From contig CAMNEH010000002.1 of the NCBI GenBank assembly GCA_946536315.1, positions 1-64,000 on the forward strand: a stretch of 64,000 nucleotides of DNA. Reading direction: 5' to 3'. The position numbers and the translations under genes were made by a program. Positions within the stretch are counted from its first letter, which is position 1. Every line of letters begins with the position of its first letter. Below the pieces are notes generated by a model, which was not told the origin of the DNA, made no database searches, and saw only the letters and a program-made list of their open reading frames with translations. Below are positions 37,601 to 44,821 of the stretch, in pieces. Source of the DNA: an uncultured Clostridia bacterium (lineage in GTDB: Bacteria; Bacillota; Clostridia; Christensenellales; Aristaeellaceae).

Positions 37601-38708
37601 CGCCATGATAGGCATAAGCGGTATACGCATGGGGATCATTGCTCCTGAAGACCGCAGGATACGCTTTGGGCAGGTATTTTCGTACGATATACTTCAGGTG
37701 CTTCAGGTCTTCCTTGTGTTGCCGATATACAGCGACTTTCGCTTTAGAGATGCAGTTGCTTTCCCCCGGCGCGGTCGCGCTGGCGCCGAGGATATCCTCC
37801 AACAGCGCCCAGTCATAGAGCGCTTTCATGCAAACGATCAGTTCGGCGTCCTCGCCCAGGGCGCTCATGACCTCTGCGAGTTCCTCCTCCTTGGAGCCCA
37901 GCGTGAAAGACTTGATTTCGCTGTAATCCGCGTTATTAAAGAGCTGTTCGGCCTTCATGGTCCCGCCGCACAGGCCCTTCAGCATCATCTCAGCGTCATA
38001 GGGAAAATCTTCAGTGTATTTTGATGGCTTGCCGCTGCCGAAACATATGGTTTTCAGTTGCCTGTAACGTTGGTTGATCCCCGCATGCAAATGCAGGACC
38101 TTGCTGAATTCCGCTATATCACAGCCTGTCCACGGCACCTGCTCGCCATTTGCCGCAAAATACGAAAGGAACTTTTCATAGACTGTCTGGAAATCGGTCA
38201 CCTTTTCCACATTTTCCCGATCAATCTCGTTCAGAAAATGTCCGCGATGGATCAGCAACCATTCACAGGCCAGATAGACCAGCCGAACGTCATGGGGATC
38301 AGTTGATGCCATCAGCTCCACGATCAGGTGATGGATCGTCGGATATTGACGGTTGTATTCGCGATCAGTAAAGCCCGGATCATTGAAAAAGAGATAGCGT
38401 TGTTCGCGTTCCTCCGGCTGCAGTCCGCTCATCTGCAGGCGCGCAAAAAAATGGGGATCCACTTTGGAGATCGCCGGCGAAAAAAGCTCCCGCAGCAATT
38501 GTACCCGATGCTGCCGGCGGTCCAACCGGCGGCGGGCAGTACGGAACCCACGGCGTTCCGCATTCAGCTTTGCCTCATCGAATACCGTGACACCCCAGGC
38601 AGGTTCGCCATGAAATTTCAGCACATTGTACGCTTCATCCGTGACGGCGTAACCGACCGAATCAGTGCCAATGTCCAGCCCAAGATAGATTTTTTCCTTT
38701 TCTGACAT
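34623..38708 (-). CDS. cas9: Cas9 nuclease, type II-A, 1361 residues
   Basis: RNA-guided DNA nuclease that uses crRNA and tracrRNA. RuvC-I is 'YLGLDIGTDSVGYAV' (Asp12), followed by an Arg-rich bridge helix 'ERRGFRTARRRLDRRQHRVQ'. The REC lobe runs to about residue 740, RuvC-II is 'IFVEMARGG' (Glu779), HNH is 'YDIEHIYPRS' (His867), and RuvC-III is 'LHHAKDAYLNIVVG' (His999, Asp1002). All catalytic residues are in place; the HNH has Glu866 where SpCas9 has Asp839. The last ~260 residues form the PAM-interacting part. Length is near that of SpCas9. RBS GGGGAGG precedes ATG 38708. The PAM cannot be read from the sequence. Confidence 0.97.
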   Translation of the reverse strand: MSEKEKIYLGLDIGTDSVGYAVTDEAYNVLKFHGEPAWGVTVFDEAKLNAERRGFRTARRRLDRRQHRVQLLRELFSPAISKVDPHFFARLQMSGLQPEEREQRYLFFNDPGFTDREYNRQYPTIHHLIVELMASTDPHDVRLVYLACEWLLIHRGHFLNEIDRENVEKVTDFQTVYEKFLSYFAANGEQVPWTGCDIAEFSKVLHLHAGINQRYRQLKTICFGSGKPSKYTEDFPYDAEMMLKGLCGGTMKAEQLFNNADYSEIKSFTLGSKEEELAEVMSALGEDAELIVCMKALYDWALLEDILGASATAPGESNCISKAKVAVYRQHKEDLKHLKYIVRKYLPKAYPAVFRSNDPHAYTAYAYHGDTAAIEGKASQEDFCKFISKLVSTIQPEPEDEPMLSDMKRRLEDRSFMPKQVNSDNRVIPYQLYWHELDVILKNAQTYLPFLSLKDQDGLSVSDKIRSIMTFRVPYFVGPLNPQSQYAWVVRKAEGRIDPWNFDKKVDLDASEQAFIAKLTNTCTYLPGEKVLPKDSLLYHKFTVLNEINNLKINGEPISVALKQTIYTDLFMKYRKVTFKRLCDYLVANHYMDKSDKVSGVDTETNIKSDLKPWHDFARLMETGALTEAQVEDIIERRTYAEDSGRFVRWLKGHYAFLPEQDLRYISHLNYHDFGRISARFLTELEGADRQSGEIFTVMRALWDTNDNMMQILSDRYTFMEKIQAEQKDYYADHPMNLTDRLDAMYISNAVKRPIIRTLEIVKEVTKAFGKAPDKIFVEMARGGKPEQKGKRTQARREQIMALYEQCEEEDVRLLRQQLADMGEQVDNRLQSDRLFLYYMQLGKCMYTGKTIDLDQLMNGKLYDIEHIYPRSKVKDDSVINNKVLVLSEVNGAKSDSYPIAASIRTEMRPYWTKLKALGLISEEKYKRLTRATAFTDDEKWGFINRQLTETSQSTKAVATIIRETYPDTEVVYVKARLASEFRQEFDCVKCRSYNELHHAKDAYLNIVVGNVYNMRFTRQWFHIDDEYSLNTKVLFTRPLVCNGETVWDGATMKDKAVAYMAKNNIHFSKYPFCKKGGLFDQMPLKAGLGQVQRKTDLDIAKYGGYNKPSVSFYVFAQYQAGKKRDVMVVPVELMASERFLKDNTYAIEYLTGRISSILGKTVERVEWLLDGRILKVNTILSFDGFEACISGTSNGGSRIVMAPLMQFVHTSSTERYIKRLESMTEKHQNNIRYIPDSQYDGVNREENLRLYDLYIEKAEKTIFRKRMNMPVDVLKNGRKLFEDLSLTDQAETLLNIHLLFTRNGGGGCDLSMIGGVKKAAVTTLSTCISNWTKAYSVVRIIDRSVSGLWEQRSGNLLDLL

Positions 38709-38709
38709 A

Positions 38710-38739
38710 TTGACAAACCTCCCCGAAGTGTTATATACT
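38710..38739 (+). promoter_or_regulatory. tracrRNA promoter, beginning 2 bp from the cas9 start codon
   Basis: TTGACA (38710-38715), 18 bp, TATACT (38734-38739); a TATATA with a 16-bp spacer is an alternative -10. The start point would fall at about 38745, at the first base of the anti-repeat. The same TATATA read on the other strand could serve as a cas9 -10, so the two promoters may compete. Confidence 0.75.
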
Positions 38740-38744
38740 TTGTT

Positions 38745-38850
38745 CGTGATTTCCCAAAGAAATTACACTACGCGTTCAAATAAGCTTATAGCGAAATCGT
38801 CGCTCTGCGACCTCACAGTGTGTGAGTAAGCCCCCTACCGGGGGTTTTTT
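38745..38850 (+). ncRNA. tracrRNA with a full-length anti-repeat
   Basis: The anti-repeat 38747-38781 (TGATTTCCC...ATTACACTACGCGTTCAAAT) pairs with the repeat along its whole length. GUUUGA pairs with UUCAAAU, then comes an asymmetric bulge (GA in the repeat, GCGU in the tracrRNA). GUAGUGUAAU pairs with AUUACACUAC, and after a few mismatches GGGGAAUCA pairs with UGAUUUCCC. The tail has hairpins GTCGC-TCT-GCGAC and CTCACA-GTG-TGTGAG and ends in the terminator CCCCCTACCGGGGGTTTTTT (38831-38850). The 2/4 bulge is like that of S. pyogenes. It is divergent from cas9, and any long cas9 5' leader would be antisense to it. Confidence 0.9.
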
Positions 38851-38933
38851 CATTGGTATATCCTCCGATTGCTTTACCGCGCAATGGTATCAATGCTCGC
38901 ATCGTCTCAGCATCCCATGCTCCGCCATGGCGT

Positions 38934-38966
38934 TTTCCCCTCCCGGCCCATCGCCGGGAGGGGAAA
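38934..38966. other. Stem-loop between tracrRNA and the permease-GGDEF gene
   Basis: TTTCCCCTCCCGGC and GCCGGGAGGGGAAA form a 14-bp stem around CCATC, just behind the stop of the minus-strand gene at 38970. No T-run follows on either strand, so it may protect the 3' end or terminate weakly. Confidence 0.5.
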
Positions 38967-38969
38967 GCA

Positions 38970-41168
38970 TTATTCTCGCGTCTTGGCCCCCTTGCTCTTG
39001 AGGAACTGCTTTTCCTGGTACATGAGGTGGTCGGCGCGCTCGAAGACGGCGTGCACGCGCGGGTCGGCGGCGGGGTCGAACACGGCCAGGCCGCCGGAGA
39101 CGACGACGTCGCCGGTGGGGATATGGCTCAGGGACCGGTCGTGCAGCTCGGCCATCAGCGCGTCGCGCGCGGCGTAGTCGCGGCCGGTGAGGAACACCAC
39201 AAACTCGTCGCCGCCGGTGCGGTAGACGGGGCTGTGCTGGAAGAGCTCGCAGATCATGGCGCTGGCGGCGCGGATGTAGTCGTCGCCCGCCTTGTGGCCC
39301 AGGGTATCGTTGACGTGCTTGAGGCCGTTGACGTCGCACACGACCACGGCGAAGGGCTCGGCGCGGCCGGCGTCGATGAGGGCGTCGGTCTCCGTTTCCT
39401 TCTCGATGTAGGAATGCTTGCTCTTGACCCCGGTCAGGGCGTCGGTGTGCACGATGGAGCGGACGTGGCCGAGCTCCTGCTCGCTCTCCTCCGCGCGGCG
39501 GCTCATCAGGGCGTAGTTGTTCAGCAGTACGCCCAGCGAGGTGCCGAACAGCAGCAGCACCGTCAGGATGCTGGTGGCGTTGGTCTGGCGGATGTGGTCC
39601 AGCTGCTCGGACACGATGCCCGTTTCCACCGTCACGCCCTCGCTGGCGTAATAGGCCTGCACGCTGCGCATGGCCGCGTCCGTGGCCTGGATGGTGGACT
39701 GGCTCATCCACACCAGCGAGACGAACAGGATCAGCGAGAGCAGCACGATCCACACGACGATGGACTTGCCGAAGCGCCGGAAGCGGTCGCGCTTCAGGAT
39801 GCCCCTGAAATAGATGAACCCGAGCACCGACCAGATGACGAACAGGAAGTAGGACTCGCGCTCCATGGTCCCGGCGGAGAACAGGTTGGGGATGAGCAGG
39901 TACAGCCCATAGCCCACCATGATCAGCGCGCCCGCGGCGCCGGTCGCCATGACCGCGCGGCGGCGGTCCAGCCGCGCCTGCTTGAGCGCGGCGGCGGACA
40001 CGATGCCGTAGATCAGCGTCGCGCCGAAGCTGGTCACATCCACGATCCAGCCGATCGCGGTGCGGCCCAAGAAGGGGATGACCGCGGACACGCCGACGAT
40101 CAGCATCATCGCCTTCGCGGGCGTGCCGAAGCGCGAGACATCCGCGAAGCGCTCCGGCAGGATGCGGTCCTGCGCGAGCGCGTAGAACAGGCGGCTGAGC
40201 ACGGTCAGGTTGCCGATCAGGCTGGTTAGCACCAGCGCCAGCAGCGTGACCATCAGCACCGCGACACCAAAGCCGCCCATGTACGTCTGCGCGGCGTAGA
40301 AGGCGGGCAGCGCCTCGATGCCCTCTAAGTTGCCCAGGTCGCGGATGTAGGCGAGCCAGCTTTCGTACCGCGGCGGATACGCGGTGACCGACAGCAGCGT
40401 AACGCAGATGTACAGCGCCGTGACCACGAGCACCGACAGCGTGAGGATGCGGAACGCCCTGCTGCGCTTGAAGTTGAACTCCTCCGCGCCGTGGGAGATG
40501 CACTCAAACCCGATGAACGCCCAGGGCGAGATGACCGCGATATTGACCACCTGGCTGAGCGCGCTGCCGCCGGGCACAAACGCCGGCTGCCAGCCCCCGC
40601 CCGAGCGCAGCGCGCCGACGATGAAGCACCCGATGATGCCCACGCAAAGCAGCAGCGCCATGCCGATCATCGCGCGCAGGGCCGCGCCGCGGTAACGGAT
40701 GCACAGCGCCGCCGTCAGCAGGATGGCCGCCAGCGTGAGCAGCGCTTCGCCCAGGTATACGTCGTAGCCGAACAGCGCGTACATGCGCCCGAACCGGAAC
40801 ACATTGCCCAGGAAATACCGCGCGAACAGCGGCAGCGCCGTCGCGTTCGCCCAGAAGACGGCCAGGTAGGTCAGCGCCGCGAACCACGCGCTGATAAACC
40901 CGAAATCGTACCCGAACAAATCCCGCGCATAGGCGTAAGCGCCGCCCGCTTCCGGACAGCGCTCGATCATGTACGCGTAATTGCGGCTCATCAGCAGCAT
41001 CACCAGCGCGCCGGTCACCATGCCCAGCACGCTGCCCAGCGGGCCCGCCTGCGCCAGGTAGGTGTTGCTGGTCACCACCAGCGACCCCCAGCCGATGCTC
41101 ACGCCGATTGAAAACGCCCACGCCCCCAGGGGCGACAGGTTGGCCGTCAAATGCTTTTCTCGTGCCAT
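38970..41168 (-). CDS. APC-type amino-acid permease fused to a GGDEF diguanylate cyclase
   Basis: Residues ~1-440 are a polytopic APC-superfamily transporter: 'LGAWAFSIGVSIGWGSLVVT', 'CPEAGGAYAYARDLFGYDFG', 'VVNIAVISPWAFIGFECISH' and 'LTSLIGNLTVLSRLFYALAQ'. Further membrane segments and an outside loop (~490-540) lead to a C-terminal GGDEF domain: 'HTDALTGVKSKHSYIEKE', 'FAVVVCDVNGLKHVNDTLGH', and an intact GGDEF at about 652-656 ('YRTGGDEFVVF'). No RxxD inhibitory site is seen before the GGDEF. So it should make c-di-GMP, perhaps in response to amino-acid binding or transport. Start ATG 41168 has GGAGGTG 6 bases upstream; the track ATG 41186 does not. It is the last of three c-di-GMP-linked genes on this strand. 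Confidence 0.9.
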   Translation of the reverse strand: MAREKHLTANLSPLGAWAFSIGVSIGWGSLVVTSNTYLAQAGPLGSVLGMVTGALVMLLMSRNYAYMIERCPEAGGAYAYARDLFGYDFGFISAWFAALTYLAVFWANATALPLFARYFLGNVFRFGRMYALFGYDVYLGEALLTLAAILLTAALCIRYRGAALRAMIGMALLLCVGIIGCFIVGALRSGGGWQPAFVPGGSALSQVVNIAVISPWAFIGFECISHGAEEFNFKRSRAFRILTLSVLVVTALYICVTLLSVTAYPPRYESWLAYIRDLGNLEGIEALPAFYAAQTYMGGFGVAVLMVTLLALVLTSLIGNLTVLSRLFYALAQDRILPERFADVSRFGTPAKAMMLIVGVSAVIPFLGRTAIGWIVDVTSFGATLIYGIVSAAALKQARLDRRRAVMATGAAGALIMVGYGLYLLIPNLFSAGTMERESYFLFVIWSVLGFIYFRGILKRDRFRRFGKSIVVWIVLLSLILFVSLVWMSQSTIQATDAAMRSVQAYYASEGVTVETGIVSEQLDHIRQTNATSILTVLLLFGTSLGVLLNNYALMSRRAEESEQELGHVRSIVHTDALTGVKSKHSYIEKETETDALIDAGRAEPFAVVVCDVNGLKHVNDTLGHKAGDDYIRAASAMICELFQHSPVYRTGGDEFVVFLTGRDYAARDALMAELHDRSLSHIPTGDVVVSGGLAVFDPAADPRVHAVFERADHLMYQEKQFLKSKGAKTRE

Positions 41169-41228
41169 GATACACCTCCAACGCATCGCAGGGGGGGACG
41201 TCCCCCTACGGTTCGGCCTGCGGCCTCA

Positions 41229-41249
41229 TCCGCCGAATGAATCGGCGGA
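41229..41249. other. Hairpin upstream of the permease-GGDEF gene
   Basis: TCCGCCGA and TCGGCGGA form an 8-bp stem around ATGAA. A second short palindrome, GGGGGACGTCCCCC, lies at about 41193-41206. They fall in the 272-bp gap before the permease gene and could stall or end transcripts from the EAL gene. Confidence 0.45.
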
Positions 41250-41274
41250 CGCTGGGATTCCGTGCTGAAAAGAA

Positions 41275-41462
41275 CTGGTACAGGTCCCGCTTTACCACTG
41301 AAGCTGTGAAGCCTGTTGAAACGATCCGACGGTCACTGCATGACTGTCAGTACACCGCGCAGCCGCTGCTGGTACAGGTCACGGCTTCACGACTGAAGCG
41401 TGAAGCCTGTTGATACGATCCGACGGTCACTGCACGACTGTCAATACACCGCGCACCCGCAC
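41275..41462 (-). repeat. 94-bp tandem duplication covering the 3' end of the EAL gene
   Basis: CTGGTACAGGTC...GTGAAGCCTGTTGA...ACGATCCGACGGTCACTGCA...ACACCGCGCA occurs at 41275-41368 and again from 41369, with few differences. The right copy contains the last codons and stop of the EAL gene ('CAVY*'); the left copy repeats those codons without a gene. The right copy also forms GGCTTCAC/GTGAAGCC, a possible terminator stem. Confidence 0.75.
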
Positions 41463-43651
41463 CGCCGGACCTCTTTCATGCGGTAGAGCGCGGTGTCCGC
41501 GTCGTGCAGGATATCGCCCTGGGGATTTTCACGGTCGGCGAAGGCCACGCCGACGCTCAGCGACACGGGCGGCAGGCCGTCCTCCGGCTGGGCGAGCAGC
41601 GCGTTGACCTGCTCCACCTTGTCAAACACCAGCTTGCGCATGGAGCTGTTCACGCGCGACATGATGATGGCGAACTCCTCCGGGCTCAGGCGGCACACGA
41701 AATCCACCGAGCGGAAGCTGCCGCGCAGCACCGACGCCACGCGCCGCAGCAGGGGCTCCGTAATGTCCGTGCCGTGCGCCGTCGCGACCGTCCTGAAATC
41801 GTTCACCGCGGCGACCAGCACCGCGATATGCTCCTGGTCCGCGTCATGCAGCAGCATATCAAACGCGCTGGCGTTGTACAGCCCGGTCACGGGGTCGTGC
41901 AGCGCGTCGTAGGTCAGCTTGCTCGGCGCCTGCGCGCGCTGGGGCGAGGCCGGCGACTCCGCGGTCTCCGCCTGCCGCCGGGCGAGCAGAAAGCGCTCGA
42001 ACTCCTCCGCCGGCACCGGGCGCGAGAAATAGTAGCCCTGCACCAGGTCGCAGCCCATCGTTTTCAGGGTGAACAGCTGCTCCGCCGTCTCCACGCCCTC
42101 GGCAATGGTCGGCACGTCCAGCGACGCGGCCAGGTCGAGCACGACCTCCAGCATGCGCGTGTTCTTGCGCTCGCGGAAGGCGTTGCGCACGAACTGCATG
42201 TCCAGCTTCAGCGCGTCCACCGGCAGCGTGGAGATCATGTTCAGCGAGGAATAGCCCGAGCCGAAGTCGTCCATCTCAATAAAGTATCCCAGCTCGCGCA
42301 GGCGGTCGACCATGGCGATCATCTGGTCCGAGTCCTGCGTGTAGGCGGACTCGGTGATCTCCAGCAGCAGGTCGCCGCGGTTCAGGGAAAACTCCTTCAC
42401 CAGGCCCTCGAAGATGTCGATCACCCCCGGGTCGAGCATGTCCACGCGGGACACGTTCACCGACACCGGCACCGACACGCCCAGCCGGTCCTTCCAGTCC
42501 CGTATCTGGCGCGCGGCCTCGCGCCAGACGTAGCGGTCCAGCTGCTGGACGAGGCCGTTGCTTTCAAACAGCGGCACGAACACGCCCGGGCTGACCATGC
42601 CCAGCTGCGGGTGCTTCCAGCGCACCAGCGCCTCCGCGCTGTTCAGCACCGGCTCCGCCGGGCGGATGTCGTACTTCGGCTGGTACCAGACCATGAACTG
42701 CTTCTGCTCGATCGCCTGACTGAAGCCGTCCAGCAGCTGCTCGGAGAACATTTCCGACTCGTGCAGGGCGTTATCGTAGATCGCGATGGCGCGGGTATAG
42801 CTGGTGCGCACGGTATCCGCCGCGAGCTTCGCGCGGTCAAACCGGCGCTCGATATCGATGCCCTTGTCCACGTCCGCGTATACGCCCATGCGCAGGCGCA
42901 GCCGCGCCTCGTCGTCGGCCGACGCGCTGTCCAGGATGGCCGCGTAGTCCGTGCCGTGCGGGACGTAGATCAGAAAGGTGTCCGCCTCCAGCCGGCAGAC
43001 GATGCCGCCCGCGACCTGCGCCTGCGCCTGCAGCCGCGCCGCCACGCGCTGCAGGATCCGGTCGGCGTACGCCTTGCCGTAGCGCTCGTTGATCATGTGA
43101 AAATGGTTGATGTCCACCACGATCGCGTCCATCGCCTGCGTCCGGTGGTGCAGGTCGAACTGCTCGGCGTAGCGGTAGAAGTATTCCCGGTTGTACAGAT
43201 TGGTCAGCGTGTCGCGCTCCGTCCAGCGGATGATGTCACGGTCCTCCGACAACTCGATGGTGCGCAGCACGCGCGCCAGCACCACCTTGGGGCTGGGGTA
43301 CGGCTTGGGGATGAAGTCGATCGCGCCGATGGTCAGGCTCTCGACCTCCGCCTCCTTGTCCGAGGTGACCACGATGACCGGGATGCGCGACAGCCGCGCG
43401 TCCGATTTCAGCTCCCGCAGGATGTCCAGCCCGTGCCGGTCCGGCAGCAGCAGGTCCAGCAGGACCAGGCTGAGCGTGTCCGCGTGCCCGCGCACCTGCT
43501 CGATCGCCTCCGCGCCGTTTTCCGCGTACAGCAGGGTATACTGCTCCTCCAGGATGCCGCCGAGCAGCGCCCGGTTGATCGCCTCATCATCCACCACCAG
43601 AATGGTGCGCTGCGTATGATTGGCCTGAAATGATTGCTGATTGTCCTGCAC
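41441..43651 (-). CDS. Response regulator with EAL phosphodiesterase and two degenerate GGDEF domains
   Basis: About 736 residues. REC covers ~15-130 ('TILVVDDEAINR', phospho-acceptor Asp66 in 'LVLLDLLLPDRHG', Lys in 'FIPKPY'). GGDEF 1 (~150-290) has a ruined active site ('CRLEADTFLIYV'). EAL (~310-560) looks active: 'AEALVRWKHPQLG', 'LEITESAY', 'MDDFGSGYSSL' and 'TIAEGVETAEQL'. GGDEF 2 (~590-730) is again degenerate ('CRLSPEEFAIIM'). The protein should break down c-di-GMP under control of phosphorylation. The GTG at 43651 is well spaced from TTTGGAGG, whereas the track start TTG 43666 lies inside the RBS. No sensor kinase is adjacent. Confidence 0.88.
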   Translation of the reverse strand: MQDNQQSFQANHTQRTILVVDDEAINRALLGGILEEQYTLLYAENGAEAIEQVRGHADTLSLVLLDLLLPDRHGLDILRELKSDARLSRIPVIVVTSDKEAEVESLTIGAIDFIPKPYPSPKVVLARVLRTIELSEDRDIIRWTERDTLTNLYNREYFYRYAEQFDLHHRTQAMDAIVVDINHFHMINERYGKAYADRILQRVAARLQAQAQVAGGIVCRLEADTFLIYVPHGTDYAAILDSASADDEARLRLRMGVYADVDKGIDIERRFDRAKLAADTVRTSYTRAIAIYDNALHESEMFSEQLLDGFSQAIEQKQFMVWYQPKYDIRPAEPVLNSAEALVRWKHPQLGMVSPGVFVPLFESNGLVQQLDRYVWREAARQIRDWKDRLGVSVPVSVNVSRVDMLDPGVIDIFEGLVKEFSLNRGDLLLEITESAYTQDSDQMIAMVDRLRELGYFIEMDDFGSGYSSLNMISTLPVDALKLDMQFVRNAFRERKNTRMLEVVLDLAASLDVPTIAEGVETAEQLFTLKTMGCDLVQGYYFSRPVPAEEFERFLLARRQAETAESPASPQRAQAPSKLTYDALHDPVTGLYNASAFDMLLHDADQEHIAVLVAAVNDFRTVATAHGTDITEPLLRRVASVLRGSFRSVDFVCRLSPEEFAIIMSRVNSSMRKLVFDKVEQVNALLAQPEDGLPPVSLSVGVAFADRENPQGDILHDADTALYRMKEVRRCGCAVY

Positions 43652-43676
43652 TTTTCTTTCCTCCAAAGGGTCACGA

Positions 43677-44630
43677 TTATTGGATCAGTTCACTGCTCGG
43701 CACCCACAGGCGCATGGGCTGCCGGATCTTTTTGTCGGTATATTCAATCATGGTGTAGTCGCCCTCCGCCTCATAGGCGGTGACGCTCTCGCCCGCCGCC
43801 AGCGTGACCGGGGAGGCGATATACCCCTCCCCCGGCCCGTACAGCGCCTTCGTGGCCCGGGCGACCCTGGCCTTCCTGGGCGACGCGCCGACCTCCGGCT
43901 CCGTCCGGTCCTCGTCGCGCTTCACGCGGATGGACGGCACCCAGGCCCGCAGCTTCCCGTTGGAGGCGGTGATCTCAATCATGCAGTAGCCGTTTTCGCG
44001 CCCGCAGACGCCCACCGCCAGCCCCGCGCCGACCGGCATCAGCGCCTGTTCGCGGTAGCTGTCCCCCGGCCCGAAGTACGTGGTGACCCTCCGGGTGATA
44101 TGGGCGGGCACGGGGCTCGGCGCCAGGACGACCTCAACGACCGGGGCCTGCGTGGGCAGCGCCTTCCCGCTGAGCGTGTTCAGGTAGCGGTCGCCGCTGT
44201 CGCGCACGTCCAGCAGCCCCGCATACAGGTCCAGCGCGCTCTGCGTCAGCCCCTTCAGCTCATACCGCCGGGCGTTGCAGTATATTTTCAGGCGCTCGCT
44301 GTCCCTGAAGCCCGCGTTGGCCAGGATCTCAAAATACCTGAGGGCCTGATCGACGCAGGCCTCGGCGTCGGAGAGATAGCCGTAGGCTTCAAAGTCGTCC
44401 GCCTGGCTGAGCGCGATCATGGCCTCGCAATAGAAGCGCCAGCTGCCCGCGTCGGCATAGCCCGGGATGCGCTCGAACTGCTCCAGCGCGTTCTGGTACA
44501 TGCCCAGCGCGGCATAATCCTGCCCGGTCTGATAAACGCTCTGCTTATCAACGGCCGGGCTGGCGCCCGCGCAGGCCATTCCGCCCGCCAGCGCCAGCAG
44601 CAGTACCGCGATGAAAAGCCATTTTCTCAT
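43677..44630 (-). CDS. Exported protein with TPR-like region and two SH3b-like domains
   Basis: 317 residues starting with a signal peptide, 'MRKWLFIAVLLLALAGGMAC'. The Cys might be lipidated, but the lipobox is poor. Residues ~30-150 are helical TPR-like repeats ('DYAALGMYQNALEQFERIPG'). Two bacterial SH3-like segments follow ('RRVTTYFGPGDSYREQALMP' and 'TKALYGPGEGYIASPVTLAA'), with 'AWVPSIRV' and 'LWVPSSEL' at their ends. It probably binds the cell wall. First gene of the c-di-GMP cluster, about 25 bases before the EAL gene. Confidence 0.75.
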   Translation of the reverse strand: MRKWLFIAVLLLALAGGMACAGASPAVDKQSVYQTGQDYAALGMYQNALEQFERIPGYADAGSWRFYCEAMIALSQADDFEAYGYLSDAEACVDQALRYFEILANAGFRDSERLKIYCNARRYELKGLTQSALDLYAGLLDVRDSGDRYLNTLSGKALPTQAPVVEVVLAPSPVPAHITRRVTTYFGPGDSYREQALMPVGAGLAVGVCGRENGYCMIEITASNGKLRAWVPSIRVKRDEDRTEPEVGASPRKARVARATKALYGPGEGYIASPVTLAAGESVTAYEAEGDYTMIEYTDKKIRQPMRLWVPSSELIQ

Positions 44631-44726
44631 ATTCAGTCACCCTGATATCATCATTCATTCTGCCCGGCCCGCGGGCGCGTATCCTGAAGGGACGGTCATT
44701 CCGCCCATCGTCCCCTGACACCGCCT

Positions 44727-44755
44727 ATTATACAAAAAATCCACCTGATTTGCAA
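44727..44755 (-). promoter_or_regulatory. Promoter of the SH3/EAL/permease-GGDEF cluster
   Basis: On the minus strand, TTGCAA (44750-44755), 17 bp and TATAAT (44727-44732), about 97 bp before the ATG. The rest of the 44631-44821 gap shows no gene. Confidence 0.6.
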
Positions 44756-44821
44756 CAGTCCTCAGGCGGATATGCAGGGCTTACGCACTATTCATTTCGA
44801 TATGATTGTTTCATACAAGTC

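Noticed and set aside
38934-38966. Stem-loop as a normal rho-independent terminator
   Set aside because: The stem is strong but no T-run follows on either strand, so it is listed only as a stem-loop.
38853-40229. 458-residue plus-strand ORF
   Set aside because: Antisense of the permease-GGDEF gene; rich in His, Gln, Asp and Gly with no motifs.
41504-43633. 709-residue plus-strand ORF
   Set aside because: It is the exact antisense of the REC-EAL gene, with His/Arg/Val-rich low-complexity composition. The minus-strand frame has clear REC, EAL and GGDEF motifs.
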